Positions 53,415 through 62,755 of a stretch of DNA of 64,000 bases are shown here, in pieces. Source of the stretch: Pseudomonas sp. Tri1. GTDB taxonomy: Bacteria; Pseudomonadota; Gammaproteobacteria; Pseudomonadales; Pseudomonadaceae. Made by a program: the position numbers and the translations under genes. Where the stretch lies: the NCBI RefSeq assembly GCF_017968885.1, contig NZ_CP072913.1:2278001-2342000 (forward strand). The letters run 5' to 3'. The notes under the pieces are model-generated. The model saw only the letters and a list, made by a program, of their open reading frames with translations. It made no database searches and had not been told where the DNA came from. Each line of letters opens with the position of its first letter. Positions within the stretch are counted from its first letter, which is position 1.

Positions 53415-54118
53415 ATGATGTTGAGACGTCGCTGTGCCGCGCTGTTGGTCGGCGGGTTGATGCTGTTCAGCGGCGGTTGCAGCCACCAGCAGGGGCAGGA
53501 CATGGTCACTCAGTTCAGTAACGCCAGGCCCCAGGAATTCCTGCAAACCAGCGTCGACCGCATGGCCACGTTGTCGATGCGCGACAATCTGCAAAGCCTT
53601 TACCTGCTGATGAGCAAGCTGTACCTGCGCAACCCGCAGGAACTGCGCAAGTCAGGCTTTCTCGACGCCCGCACCGCCGAGAAGCAGGTGCGCCTGGCCA
53701 TCGAGCAGCAACAGCCGTTGCCCTGGCCGCCCTGAGCTATGCCATGAGCCCGGAGTTCCTCGGCGATCGGGTTGGCGCGTTCATTTATGCCATCGGCAGC
53801 ATGCTGGTCACGGCCCATGGCAATCGCCTTGAGTTCTACATGACCGATGCCATCGACCCGCGCTTTGTCAACAACGCGGCACGTAATATCGAAAAGGCCA
53901 CTTGGCTGCTGAGCCAGCGGCAGAACAAGGACGGCCAGCCGTTGCTGTTTTCCAACGAGATCTCGGAGGAGGGCAGCAACCTGAGTTTCGCCGTGGAGTT
54001 CGGGAAAATCGTCGCACGCCTGGACCTGTTGACCCAGATGCTGGACGAGCGCTACCGGCGGATCGGGCTCAATTACGCCCAGAGCCTGCTGTTCCTCAAC
54101 TTCCTGCCGGTTCAGTGA
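53415..54118 (+). pseudogene. Exported lipoprotein of unknown family, interrupted by a one-base frameshift
   Basis: The first part, MMLRRRCAALLVGGLMLFSGGCSHQQ with lipobox SGGC, runs to residue 107 (EQQQPLPWPP stop at 53735). The second frame (53744-54118) continues SYAMSPEFLGDRVGAFIYAIGSMLVTAHGNRLEFYMTDA to NFLPVQ. Adding one C to the CCC at 53719-53721 joins them as QQPLPLAALSYAMSPEF and gives a protein of about 234 residues. The function is unknown; the two parts show no enzyme motif. Confidence 0.75.
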
Positions 54119-54230
54119 AGCAATGGTTAAAAAAAGGAATAAAGATAGATCACATCGATATAGGGGGTTATAAGAAAAATCGCTATGCTCGCGGCCAGAT
54201 TTTCCACGTGGTCGCGCTGAGACGGGTTTA

Positions 54231-55016
54231 ATGGATTTCGGTAATGTCGGTTTGGTCGTAGCAGGCTTGGTGGTCGGTTTTATCGTCGGGATGACCGGCG
54301 TGGGCGGCGGTTCGCTGATGACCCCCATCCTGTTGTGGTTTGGTATCAACCCTGCGACTGCGGTAGGTACGGACCTGCTGTACGCTGCCATCACCAAATC
54401 CGGCGGTGTCCTGGTTCACGCCAGGAACCGCAACATCGACTGGGCCATCACTGGCTGGCTGACCTTGGGCAGTGTGCCAGCGGTCGGATTGACGCTGTGG
54501 TTTCTCAGCAGCCTGCACAGTTCGCCCGACGCCATGAACGCGGTGATCAAGCAAGCCTTGGGCGTTGTGTTGTTCGTCACCGCCCTGGCGATCCTGTTCA
54601 AGAAGCGCCTGCTGCAATTCGCCCATGACCGCGCAGGCGGTCACTACAACCCCACCGGTTCGCGACTCAACGTGCTCACGGTCATCACCGGCCTCGTGCT
54701 CGGTACCATGGTCGCGTTGACCTCCATCGGCGCCGGCGCCTTGGGCACTGTCGCGCTGTTCATCCTCTATCCGTTCCTGGTCACCAAGCGCCTGGTGGGC
54801 ACCGAAATCGCCCACGCCGTGCCGCTGACCCTGGTCGCAGGCCTGGGTCATGCGAGCATGGGCAACATGGACTGGCACATCCTTGGTTTCCTGCTGGTAG
54901 GTTCGTTGCCAGGGATCTACCTGGGCAGTCATTTGTCTGGGCGCATCTCCGACGAGTTGCTGCGTCCGTGCCTGGCGGTGATGCTGGCGATGATCGGGTT
55001 CAAGTTGGCATTCTGA
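54231..55016 (+). CDS. TauE/SafE-family sulfite/organosulfonate exporter
   Basis: A 261-residue inner-membrane protein with about seven or eight hydrophobic segments. The N-terminal GFIVGMTGVGGGSLMTPILLWFGINPATAVGTDLLYAAITKSGG and the repeated half GLVLGTMVALTSIGAGALGTVALFILYP are typical of TauE/SafE (DUF81). Such proteins export sulfite, sulfoacetate or related anions. Single gene; substrate not fixed. Confidence 0.88.
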   Translation: MDFGNVGLVVAGLVVGFIVGMTGVGGGSLMTPILLWFGINPATAVGTDLLYAAITKSGGVLVHARNRNIDWAITGWLTLGSVPAVGLTLWFLSSLHSSPDAMNAVIKQALGVVLFVTALAILFKKRLLQFAHDRAGGHYNPTGSRLNVLTVITGLVLGTMVALTSIGAGALGTVALFILYPFLVTKRLVGTEIAHAVPLTLVAGLGHASMGNMDWHILGFLLVGSLPGIYLGSHLSGRISDELLRPCLAVMLAMIGFKLAF

Positions 55017-55059
55017 GTTCCAAGCTTGAAAATGAATATGTGAGTTCTCACCGATCCAA

Positions 55060-55149
55060 TGTGGGAGCGAGCTTGCTCGCGATAGCGATGAGTCAGCTAA
55101 ATTGATGTCGACTTGTAAATCGTCATCGCGAGCAAGCTCGCTCCCACAA
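55060..55149. repeat. REP doublet (REPIN)
   Basis: GTGGGAGCGAGCTTGCTCGCGATAG and its inverse ending GCTCGCTCCCACA, around a variable centre of about 40 bases. Confidence 0.9.
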
Positions 55150-55315
55150 TAGTCCCCGCCAACTCTCGCACCGAAATTGCTCCTTCTTTTCTAGTGGTTG
55201 CGCAATGAACCCTCTAGCCTAAGCTTCAAGGCAGGCAGGCGTAGTATCGGGCGAGTCGCGGAACAATCGCCGCCATGCGCAATCAGTACAGCGTAGATAT
55301 CAATAGGAGAGGCGC

Positions 55316-55861
55316 ATGCTCATTCGGTCGTTGACCTTCGCTACCTTGCTGGCTGTCGCCGGCCCCCTGTTCGCCGCTGATGGTGATTCACCTCTGGTGG
55401 CGGAAACCGGCAAGACCCGACCCCTGATCGTCATTGCCCCCAGCACTGTCGACCCAGCGTGGGTCAGCCTGAAAAAAGCGTTGGATGAGCCGGCAGGCAA
55501 GCAGGGTTTTTCCGAGCGCAACATGGTGCTCTACACCGTCCTCAACACCATGGGCCAGCGCGATGGCAAAGACCTCGACCCGCAAAGCACCATGGCGTTG
55601 ATCCGTTCCCTCAGGTTGGGAGCCGGCGCCCAGACCAAGATCATCCTGGTAGGTAAGGACGGGGAAAAGAAGCTTGAGCATTCCGGGGCTATCGAACTGA
55701 AAGACCTGTTTGACACCGTCGATAAACTGCCAGCAGCCGAAAAAGAAGCGACACCTCCAGCGCCTCCTGCGCCAGAGCCTGCACCGGCCAAGGATGCGAA
55801 GGGCGCCAAGGCTGGCAAGGCAGCCAAGCCATCGGCTGCGCCGCCGCCGCTGGATGATTGA
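55316..55861 (+). CDS. DUF4174 exported protein
   Basis: A 181-residue protein with a signal peptide (MLIRSLTFATLLAVAGPLFA). The central part TRPLIVIAPSTVDPAWVSLKKAL and TKIILVGKDGEKKLEHSGAIELKDLFDTVDKLP is the DUF4174 domain, thioredoxin-like in outline but without CXXC. The C-terminus (about residues 143-181) is an Ala/Pro/Lys-rich tail of low complexity, probably disordered and cell-wall associated. Confidence 0.85.
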   Translation: MLIRSLTFATLLAVAGPLFAADGDSPLVAETGKTRPLIVIAPSTVDPAWVSLKKALDEPAGKQGFSERNMVLYTVLNTMGQRDGKDLDPQSTMALIRSLRLGAGAQTKIILVGKDGEKKLEHSGAIELKDLFDTVDKLPAAEKEATPPAPPAPEPAPAKDAKGAKAGKAAKPSAAPPPLDD

Positions 55862-55873
55862 GCCAAGGCCCCC

Positions 55874-56001
55874 TCTGTGGCGAGGGATTTAGCGAAACGT
55901 CATACCGCCGCGTTGGGCTGCGAAGCAGCCTCCAGCATTGCGGTATGCCGACGGAACAGGCGAGTGCTGCGCACTCGAGCGAGGCTAAATCCCCCGCCAC
56001 A
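55874..56001. repeat. Imperfect inverted repeat element, GTGGCGAGGGATTTAGC family
   Basis: CTGTGGCGAGGGATTTAGCG faces GCGAGGCTAAATCCCCCGCCACA around hairpins such as TGCCGC and GCTGCGAAGCAGC. It lies between the DUF4174 gene and the beta-lactamase gene, which converge. Confidence 0.75.
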
Positions 56002-56017
56002 ATTGATCCCCAGCGAG

Positions 56018-57166
56018 TTATTGGCCATCCAGCGCCGTCAGGATCCGGTGCGCGGCTTTCACCCGTTCCTCGATCGGATAGTTCTTGTTCGCCAGCAACA
56101 CAATCCCCATGTTCTTGCCGGGCACGAACGCGACATAGGCGCCAAAGCCGCGGGTCGATCCGGTCTTGTTGATCCAGGCGTCGTCCGGTGCGGGCCGTGG
56201 CGGATCGAGAGGTTCTACTGTGTTGGGTTCCATGGCCATTTGTGTCGAGTTGCCGGCCAGTAATTGCTCCAAAGTGAGAGGGTAAGGGTAGAACTCCCAA
56301 CCTAGGCCCTGGGTCATCCCGCCTACGGTGTAGAACCCGGTGTGGGTCGTGGCGATGGCTTGGTGCAGATCGGCGTCCAGTTTTTCAGGCCGCAGGTTGG
56401 CCTCGACGAAACGAATCAGATCAGATGAGCTGGTTTTCACCCCGTAAGCCTCGGAGTCCATCGCGCCGGGCCCGACCCGGACAGCTTCGCCGTCCTTTGC
56501 GTAGCCCAGGGCGTATCGGCTCTGTTGGTCCTTCGGCACCCGCACATAACTGTGCTTGAGGCCCAACTTTGGCATTAGCATGTGTTCCATCAGCTCATCG
56601 AATGGCTGGCCCAGGCTGCGGGCTGCCAGATAGCCGAACAAGCCGATGCTCGGGTTTGAATAAAGTCGATGGGTGCCGGCCGGGTAGAGCGGTTTCCAGG
56701 TCTTGTAATAACTGAGCATCCGGTCTGGATGGTCCGCGTCCTCGGGAAACTGCAAAGGCAGGCCACCCGGGGTATAGGTGGCGAGGTTGAGCAGGCTGAT
56801 GCCCTCGAAGGCGCTCCCGCGCAGCTCGGGGGCGAAGCGACTGGCCGGGTCTGACAGGGACAGTTTGCCCTGGGCCTGGGCATAGGCCCCGAGCGTCGCG
56901 GTGAAGGTCTTGCTGATCGAGCCGATTTCGAAGAGGGTCTGGTCGGTGACCGGTTTTTTCGTGTCCTTGGAGGCCACGCCGTAGTTGAAGAAATGGCGTT
57001 GGCCGTTGTAGGTGACCGCCACGGCCATGCCGGTGATGTCCTGTTGTTTCATCAAGGGCTGGATCGCGGCATTGACCGTGACCTCCAGGCTGTCCTGGGC
57101 CAAGGCCGGCGTGAGGCTACAGCCTAGAAAGAAAGTACCCGCGAGTATCGATTTGGCGATGTGCAT
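56018..57166 (-). CDS. ampC: Class C (AmpC-type) beta-lactamase
   Basis: A 382-residue periplasmic serine hydrolase with a signal peptide (AKSILAGTFFLGCSLTPALAQ). The class C motifs are all present: SISK (IGSISKTFTAT, nucleophile Ser), YSN (LYSNPSIGLFG) and KTG (INKTGSTRGFGAYVAFVP). Length is as expected for AmpC. The start is ATG 57166; the longer frame upstream is not a signal peptide. No ampR lies divergently beside it; instead a Dyp peroxidase gene is upstream. Confidence 0.92.
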   Translation of the reverse strand: MHIAKSILAGTFFLGCSLTPALAQDSLEVTVNAAIQPLMKQQDITGMAVAVTYNGQRHFFNYGVASKDTKKPVTDQTLFEIGSISKTFTATLGAYAQAQGKLSLSDPASRFAPELRGSAFEGISLLNLATYTPGGLPLQFPEDADHPDRMLSYYKTWKPLYPAGTHRLYSNPSIGLFGYLAARSLGQPFDELMEHMLMPKLGLKHSYVRVPKDQQSRYALGYAKDGEAVRVGPGAMDSEAYGVKTSSSDLIRFVEANLRPEKLDADLHQAIATTHTGFYTVGGMTQGLGWEFYPYPLTLEQLLAGNSTQMAMEPNTVEPLDPPRPAPDDAWINKTGSTRGFGAYVAFVPGKNMGIVLLANKNYPIEERVKAAHRILTALDGQ

Positions 57167-57433
57167 GTCTGACCGCTCTCCATGGATGGTTCCAGCCGCT
57201 CTGCATCCGGCAGTTCTTGGCGCCTGGGGCACCTGAGGGGAGCTCAATCTAGGGAGTTTTCTGTGGCCTGGCAATTGGCTGCGGTCCGTTCCAGGTCAGG
57301 TTCCGAGTCATCCGACTGGGGCGCCGGAGAGTTCCTACGAAAATCTTTGGCTGTCGGGCATTCGACGTCGCTTGGCAAACCACACAAACCCATGGCCGCC
57401 GGGTAAACTTGCGTTCTTTCTAAAGGAGTTCAC

Positions 57434-58312
57434 ATGAGTTACTACCAGTCCGGCATTCTCGCCACCCCTGTTCCGCCTCAGGCCCGTCATTTGTTTTTTG
57501 CCTTGGAATCGGTCGAGGCGTTGCCGGCTGCGATAGACAGGCTCCTGTTGCTGTTGAATGACCGGGCCGTGATTGGCTTCGGCGAATCGTTGGTCCAGGC
57601 GCTGGGCGCACAGGTCGAAGGCCTGCGGGCGTTTCCGGCGCTGGCCGGCGTCGGCGTGGACAATCCCTCGACCCAGCACGCGCTGTGGTGCTGGTTGCAC
57701 GGCGAGGACCGTGGCGAGCTGTTGCACCGCAGCCGCGCCATCGAGGCGGCACTGGCCCCGGCGTTGCACCTGGTGCAGATGAACGAAACCTTTCGCCACA
57801 TGACCGGCCATGACCTGACGGGTTATGAAGATGGCACCGAAAACCCTCACGACGAAGCAGCTATCGCCGCGGCCCTGGCCCAAGGCGTTGATGGCGTGCG
57901 TGGCGGCAGTTTCGCCGCGATCCAGCAGTGGCAACACGACCTGGACGGTTTCGCTGCGATGCAACCCCACGAACGCGACAACATCATGGGCCGACGCCTG
58001 AGTGACAATGAAGAAATCGACGATGCGCCCGAGTCGGCCCACGTCAAACGCACGGCTCAGGAAAGCTTCGCGCCGCAAGCTTTCGTCGTGCGCCGCTCCA
58101 TGCCGTGGATCGAAGGCGATCGCGCCGGCCTGATGTTCCTGGCGTTTGGTTTCTCCCTCGACGCTTTTGAAGCGCAACTGCGGCGCATGAGCGGCCTGGA
58201 GGACGGCATCACCGACGGCCTGTATCGCATGAGCCGGCCGATCACCGGCGGTTATTACTGGTGCCCGCCGCTGCTGGATGGGCGCCTGGATCTGCGCGCC
58301 CTGGCCCGATAA
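57434..58312 (+). CDS. Dyp-type haem peroxidase
   Basis: A 292-residue dye-decolourising peroxidase. The family motif GYEDGTENP (GxxDG, catalytic Asp near residue 136), the haem-ligand histidine in PESAHVKRTA (near 198) and the arginine in QAFVVRRSMPW are visible. There is no signal peptide, so it is probably cytoplasmic. AAAGGAG precedes the ATG by seven bases. Followed by an SDR gene after 79 bases on the same strand. Confidence 0.92.
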   Translation: MSYYQSGILATPVPPQARHLFFALESVEALPAAIDRLLLLLNDRAVIGFGESLVQALGAQVEGLRAFPALAGVGVDNPSTQHALWCWLHGEDRGELLHRSRAIEAALAPALHLVQMNETFRHMTGHDLTGYEDGTENPHDEAAIAAALAQGVDGVRGGSFAAIQQWQHDLDGFAAMQPHERDNIMGRRLSDNEEIDDAPESAHVKRTAQESFAPQAFVVRRSMPWIEGDRAGLMFLAFGFSLDAFEAQLRRMSGLEDGITDGLYRMSRPITGGYYWCPPLLDGRLDLRALAR

Positions 58313-58391
58313 GCGCAACGGTTTGTGCAAAGCGTGACGTGAACGCTATTCTTGGGAGCGCACGTCTATCCGTGGAACGGGGGAAGCAAAC

Positions 58392-59138
58392 GTGGATAAA
58401 GTCATCGTCATCACCGGTGGCGGCCGCGGAATCGGGGCGGCCACGGCGCTGTTGGCCGCTGAGCTGGGTTACCGGATCTGCATCAACTACCAGTCCGATG
58501 AAAGCGCCGCGCAGGAGGTGCTTGAGCATGTCCGGGCCAAGGGGGCGCAGGCGATTGCTGTGCGCGCCGACGTGAGCATCGAAGACGAAGTGATCGCGCT
58601 GTTCCACCGGGTGGACACCGAACTGGGTCGCGTCACGGCGCTGGTGAATAACGCCGGTACGGTCGCTCAGAAGTCCCGACTCGATGAAATGTCCGAATTC
58701 CGTATCCTCAAGATCATGAAGACCAATGTGCTGGGGCCGATTCTTTGCGCCAAGCACGCGGTCCTGCGCATGTCGCCTCGACATGGCGGGCAGGGCGGCA
58801 GCATCGTCAACGTCTCGTCGGTGGCTGCTCGCCTGGGGGCCCCGGGTGAATACGTCGATTACGCGGCGTCCAAGGGCGCGCTGGATACCTTCACCATCGG
58901 CTTGTCCAAGGAAGTGGCCGGCGAAGGCATCCGCGTCAATGCGGTGCGTCCTGGCTACATCTACACCGACTTTCATGCCCTGAGTGGCGACCCGGATCGG
59001 GTCAGCAAACTGGAATCGGCGATTCCCATGGCCCGGGGCGGTCGTCCGGACGAGGTGGCCGAAGCGATCATCTGGCTGCTGTCGGACAAGGCTTCGTATG
59101 CGACCGGGACGTTTGTGGATTTGGGTGGCGGGCGCTGA
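58392..59138 (+). CDS. Short-chain dehydrogenase/reductase
   Basis: A 248-residue classical SDR starting at GTG 58392. Seen: cofactor loop TGGGRGIGAATALL, NNAGTV, the catalytic Ser-Tyr-Lys set (IVNVSSVAARLG, YVDYAASKGALD) and PGYIYTDFH. The overall wording is like FabG-type glucose or 3-oxoacyl reductases; the substrate is unknown. Confidence 0.9.
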   Translation: MDKVIVITGGGRGIGAATALLAAELGYRICINYQSDESAAQEVLEHVRAKGAQAIAVRADVSIEDEVIALFHRVDTELGRVTALVNNAGTVAQKSRLDEMSEFRILKIMKTNVLGPILCAKHAVLRMSPRHGGQGGSIVNVSSVAARLGAPGEYVDYAASKGALDTFTIGLSKEVAGEGIRVNAVRPGYIYTDFHALSGDPDRVSKLESAIPMARGGRPDEVAEAIIWLLSDKASYATGTFVDLGGGR

Positions 59139-59202
59139 GCCTCGAAATGTAGGTTGTCTGTTCTGCCGCCATCGCGAGCAGGCAATAACAGACACTCCAT
59201 TA

Positions 59203-60612
59203 TCAAAACGATCGAATGATCCGCCCCAACGTCTCCATGGCCTTTTCCGATGCCTCGGTCCACGGGCTGCCGTAATTCAAGCGGATGCAATTCCTGAAAC
59301 GCCGGGTCGGTGAAAAGATCGGTCCCGGGGCGATGCTGATGCCCTGGGCCAAGGCCATCTGGAACAGCTTCAGCGAATCCATCTGCTCAGGCAGTTCCAG
59401 CCACAGGAAGTAACCGCCCGCCGGTTGGCTGACGCGGGTCTGGGGTGGGAAATAGCGGGCGATGGCGGCGAGCATCGCGCTTTGCTGTTCTTCCAGGGCG
59501 TAGCGCAGTTTGCGCAGATGACGGTCGTAGCCGCCGTGTTGCAGGTAGTCGGCGATGGCGGCCTGGGCCGGCATCGAGGCGCACAGCGACGTCATGAGTT
59601 TGAGCCGTTCGATCTTCTGCGCATAGCGCCCGGCGGCGACCCAGCCGATGCGATAGCCCGGCGCCAGGCTCTTGGCAAATGACCCGCAATGCATCACCAG
59701 CCCTTCGGTGTCGAACGCCTTGGCGGGCTTGGGTGCCTGTTGGCCGTAATAGAGCTCGGCGTAGACGTCGTCCTCGATCAGTGGCACCTGATGATGGCGC
59801 AGTAGTTCAACCAGTGCCCGTTTGCGCTCCTCGGGCATGGTCGCGCCCATGGGGTTCTGGAAGCTGGTCATGCACCAGCAGGCCTTGATCGGGTGGCGTT
59901 CCAATGTCTGTGCCAACACGTCCAGATCGATGCCGTCGCGCGGGTGAACGGGGATTTCCACGGCCTTGAGCTTGAGTCGTTCCAGTACTTGCAGGCTGGC
60001 GTAGAACGCTGGCGCTTCGATCGCCACTAGGTCGCCGGGCTCGGTCACGGCTTGCAGGCACAGGTTCAAGGCTTCCAGGGCACCGTTGGTGACCAGCAGT
60101 TCCTCCATGGGCAGCATCAGCCCGCCGACCATGTAGCGCAGGGCGATCTGCCGGCGCAATTGCGGGTTGCCCGGCGACATGTCCGTGACCACCACGCGTG
60201 GGTCCATGTCCCGTGTGGCGCTGGACAGCGAGCGGGACAGCCGCTGCAGCGGAAACAGCATCGGGCTGGGGAATGCCGAGCCGAACGGTACGGTGGTCGG
60301 ATCCTTGATCGATTCCAGCACTGAAAATACCAGTTCGCTGACATCGACTTCCGTGGATTCGTGCACCTGGCTGCTGATGGCCGGCTCGGAAAACGGGCTG
60401 GGCGCATGGGTGTTGACGAAGTAGCCCGAGCGCGGCCGGGCACGGATCAGGCCTCGACGCTCCAGCAGGTAATAGGCCTGGAACACCGTGGACGGGCTGA
60501 CGCCGTAGGTCTGGCTGGCATAACGCACCGACGGCACGCGCTGCCCCGGCCCCAGCATGCCGGAGCGGATCAGTTCAGCGATGTCGTCGGCGAATTTTTC
60601 GTAGCGTTTCAT
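59203..60612 (-). CDS. MocR-type regulator (GntR HTH + PLP aminotransferase fold)
   Basis: A 469-residue MocR-family protein: N-terminal GntR winged helix (MKRYEKFADDIAELIRSGMLGPGQRVPSVRYASQTYGVSPSTVFQAYYLLERRGLIRARPRSGYFV), then a fold-type I aminotransferase domain with ACWCMTSFQNPMGATMPEERKRAL and the PLP lysine in MHCGSFAKSLAPGYRIGWV. Start ATG 60612; the open frame goes further upstream but that part overlaps a REP doublet. Its target is unknown; the divergent side is empty of genes. Confidence 0.9.
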   Translation of the reverse strand: MKRYEKFADDIAELIRSGMLGPGQRVPSVRYASQTYGVSPSTVFQAYYLLERRGLIRARPRSGYFVNTHAPSPFSEPAISSQVHESTEVDVSELVFSVLESIKDPTTVPFGSAFPSPMLFPLQRLSRSLSSATRDMDPRVVVTDMSPGNPQLRRQIALRYMVGGLMLPMEELLVTNGALEALNLCLQAVTEPGDLVAIEAPAFYASLQVLERLKLKAVEIPVHPRDGIDLDVLAQTLERHPIKACWCMTSFQNPMGATMPEERKRALVELLRHHQVPLIEDDVYAELYYGQQAPKPAKAFDTEGLVMHCGSFAKSLAPGYRIGWVAAGRYAQKIERLKLMTSLCASMPAQAAIADYLQHGGYDRHLRKLRYALEEQQSAMLAAIARYFPPQTRVSQPAGGYFLWLELPEQMDSLKLFQMALAQGISIAPGPIFSPTRRFRNCIRLNYGSPWTEASEKAMETLGRIIRSF

Positions 60613-60654
60613 AGCGGGCCCAGCCTTGAGTGACACATGGTTTGCGCTTTTAAA

Positions 60655-60745
60655 CTGTGGGAGCGAGCTTGTTCGCGATGGCGTTGGCACATCCAGCATT
60701 GAGCAAGCTGACCCACCGCTATCGCGAGCAAGCTCGTTCTCACAA
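60655..60745. repeat. REP doublet (REPIN), slightly degenerate
   Basis: TGTGGGAGCGAGCTTGTTCGCGATGG faces CTATCGCGAGCAAGCTCGTTCTCACA; single-base changes (GTTCG, TTCTC) mark it as an older copy. Lies between the MocR and ccoG genes. A short REP fragment (GCCATCGCGAGCAGGC) is also seen at 59168-59183. Confidence 0.85.
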
Positions 60746-60765
60746 GTGCTCGGCATCTTAAAGCT

Positions 60766-62178
60766 TCACCGGTTCATTGGTGCGACAAAACGGCTCTTGG
60801 CCTTGCTGTAGATACTCGGCTCGTCACTGTCGGCCACCTTGAAGGTCATTTCCCGGGAGCCGCGTTCAGGTCGTTCGCTGAGCATTGCCACCGACACCGG
60901 CACATCGACGATTTCCCCCGGCGCCAGGCTCAGTTGCGTCTTGCCTTGCAGGACGAAGCCATCGCCGTCCACCAGGGACAGCTGGTAATCCTGACGCTGT
61001 TGGGTCTTGTTGATGATTTTCAGGCTATAGATGTTCTCGATCTGGCCTGCGCTGTTTTCGCGGAACAGTCCACGGTCCTTGCTCACGTCCAGGGACACCA
61101 TGGGGCGCTCCACCAGCGCCAGGGCCAGTGCGCCGATCATCACCACCAGCACGGCGGTATAGCCCACCAGCCGAGGCCGCAGCAGGTGCGTCTTGCCGCC
61201 CTGCAACTGGTGTTCGGAGGTGTATTTGATCAGCCCGCGGGCGTAGCCCATCTTGTCCATGATCGAATCGCAGGCGTCGATGCACGCTGCGCAGCCGATG
61301 CATTCCATTTGCAGGCCATCGCGAATGTCGATGCCGGTGGGGCAGACCTGCACGCACATCTGGCAGTCGATGCAATCGCCCAGGCCAATATTGGCCGGAT
61401 TCACATCGCGTTTGCGCGGGCCGCGGATCTCGCCGCGGGCGCTGTCATAGGAAATGGTCAGCGTGTCCTTGTCGAACATCACGCTCTGGAACCGTGCGTA
61501 GGGGCACATGTGCATGCACACCGCTTCGCGCAGCCAGCCGGCATTGAGGTAGGTGGCTGCAGTAAAGAAGAGTACCCAGAACAGGCTGACGCCGGCCATT
61601 TGCAAGGTCAGCAGCTCTTCGGCCAGTGGCCGGATCGGTGTGAAGTAGCCGACGAAGGTCAGGCCGGTAAGCAGGCTGATGGCCAGCCATAACGTGTGCT
61701 TGGCTGAGCGGCGCAGCAGTTTGTTCAGGCCCCAGGGCGCCGCTTGCAGCTTGATCCGCTGGTTGCGTTCGCCTTCGGTGATTTTCTCGCACCACATGAA
61801 GATCCAGGTCCAGGAGCTTTGCGGGCAGGTATAGCCGCACCACACGCGCCCGGCGAACACGGTGATGGCGAACAGGCCGAAGGCGGCGATGATCAGCAAG
61901 GCCGACAGCAGGATGAAATCCTGGGGCCAGAAGGTCGCGCCAAAGATGTGGAATTTGCTTTCGGAAAGGTCCCAGAGCACTGCCTGCCGGCCACCCCAGT
62001 TCAGCCAGACTGTGCCGAAAAACAGCAGGAACAGAACGCCCGCACCGCTCATGCGCAAGGTGCGAAACAATCCGGTGAAGCTGCGGGTGTGGATCAGGTT
62101 GTCGGTGGTCCGGGCCTTGATCTTCTGCGGCGAGGGTTCGAAGGTCTGTATCAACTGGACGGGGATTCTATCGCTCAT
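60766..62178 (-). CDS. ccoG: Cytochrome c oxidase accessory protein CcoG (FixG-like)
   Basis: A 470-residue membrane iron-sulfur protein. It has hydrophobic segments (for example SGAGVLFLLFFGTVWLNW and DFILLSALLIIAAFGLFAITVFAG), the CGYTCPQSSWTWIFMW and CMHMCPYARFQSVMFD cysteine sets, and a 2[4Fe-4S] ferredoxin part (CIDCQMCVQVCPTGIDIRDGLQMECIGCAACIDACDSIM). CcoG is linked to copper handling for cbb3-type oxidase assembly. No cco genes are near, so it is a stand-alone or second copy. Confidence 0.92.
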   Translation of the reverse strand: MSDRIPVQLIQTFEPSPQKIKARTTDNLIHTRSFTGLFRTLRMSGAGVLFLLFFGTVWLNWGGRQAVLWDLSESKFHIFGATFWPQDFILLSALLIIAAFGLFAITVFAGRVWCGYTCPQSSWTWIFMWCEKITEGERNQRIKLQAAPWGLNKLLRRSAKHTLWLAISLLTGLTFVGYFTPIRPLAEELLTLQMAGVSLFWVLFFTAATYLNAGWLREAVCMHMCPYARFQSVMFDKDTLTISYDSARGEIRGPRKRDVNPANIGLGDCIDCQMCVQVCPTGIDIRDGLQMECIGCAACIDACDSIMDKMGYARGLIKYTSEHQLQGGKTHLLRPRLVGYTAVLVVMIGALALALVERPMVSLDVSKDRGLFRENSAGQIENIYSLKIINKTQQRQDYQLSLVDGDGFVLQGKTQLSLAPGEIVDVPVSVAMLSERPERGSREMTFKVADSDEPSIYSKAKSRFVAPMNR

Positions 62179-62332
62179 GGTCGGTCGCTCATCAGCCTCT
62201 ATCTGGCCGGCGCACTATGACCATGGAACTGTTTGCATAACAGACTCAGGTGTTTTGATAAAAACCGGATCAGATGCCAGAAAGCCCCGGCCCTGCGACA
62301 CTTTGATGCACTCGGGGATAGGCGAACAAGCC

Positions 62333-62364
62333 TTTGTGGCGAGGGGCAAGCGCCCTCACCACGG
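62333..62364. repeat. Single arm pair of the GTGGCGAGGG repeat family
   Basis: CTTTGTGGCGAGGGGCAAGCGCCCTCACCACGG, a compact hairpin just before the DUF3203 gene end. Confidence 0.6.
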
Positions 62365-62382
62365 ATATCCGTGAGAGTAGAT

Positions 62383-62619
62383 TCAGATCACCGAGCCGCT
62401 GTCAGTGGCCTTGAGATTCTGGCGCTCGTCACTCGCCCCGGCCACAGTCAAGGCATCGACTTCGGCCTCGGTGAGGTAGATCCGTTCGCCGTTGACATCC
62501 ACGGCAGACATGGCTTTGTCCGAATCAGTGATCACGGTCAGTTGCCGAGCAGGGCACTGTTGCGAGCCGTCGGCGGTCTCGAAGTGGCAGATTTGGTTGG
62601 CATCGATACGCAGTGTCAT
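62383..62619 (-). CDS. DUF3203 family protein
   Basis: A 78-residue protein starting MTLRIDANQICHFETADGS. The later wording VDVNGERIYLTEAEVDALTVAGASDERQNLKA is that of the DUF3203 family of pseudomonads, of unknown role. No signal peptide. Divergent from the MgtC gene. Confidence 0.8.
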   Translation of the reverse strand: MTLRIDANQICHFETADGSQQCPARQLTVITDSDKAMSAVDVNGERIYLTEAEVDALTVAGASDERQNLKATDSGSVI

Positions 62620-62755
62620 GGTTGCACTTCCTTCTGAATGTCCTGAACGTTAGGCGTCGCCCCATCGCCAGGGTTCGTCGCGGCTGATCAGCGGTCAAGC
62701 GCACCTCTGTCGCCGCTTGCGGTCCATCGTTTATCGACTGAAAAGAGGACGACTC

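Noticed and set aside
62253..62270. Possible ANR/FNR box TTGATAAAAACCGGATCA before ccoG
   Set aside because: The half sites are nine bases apart instead of four, so it does not fit the TTGAT-N4-ATCAA pattern.
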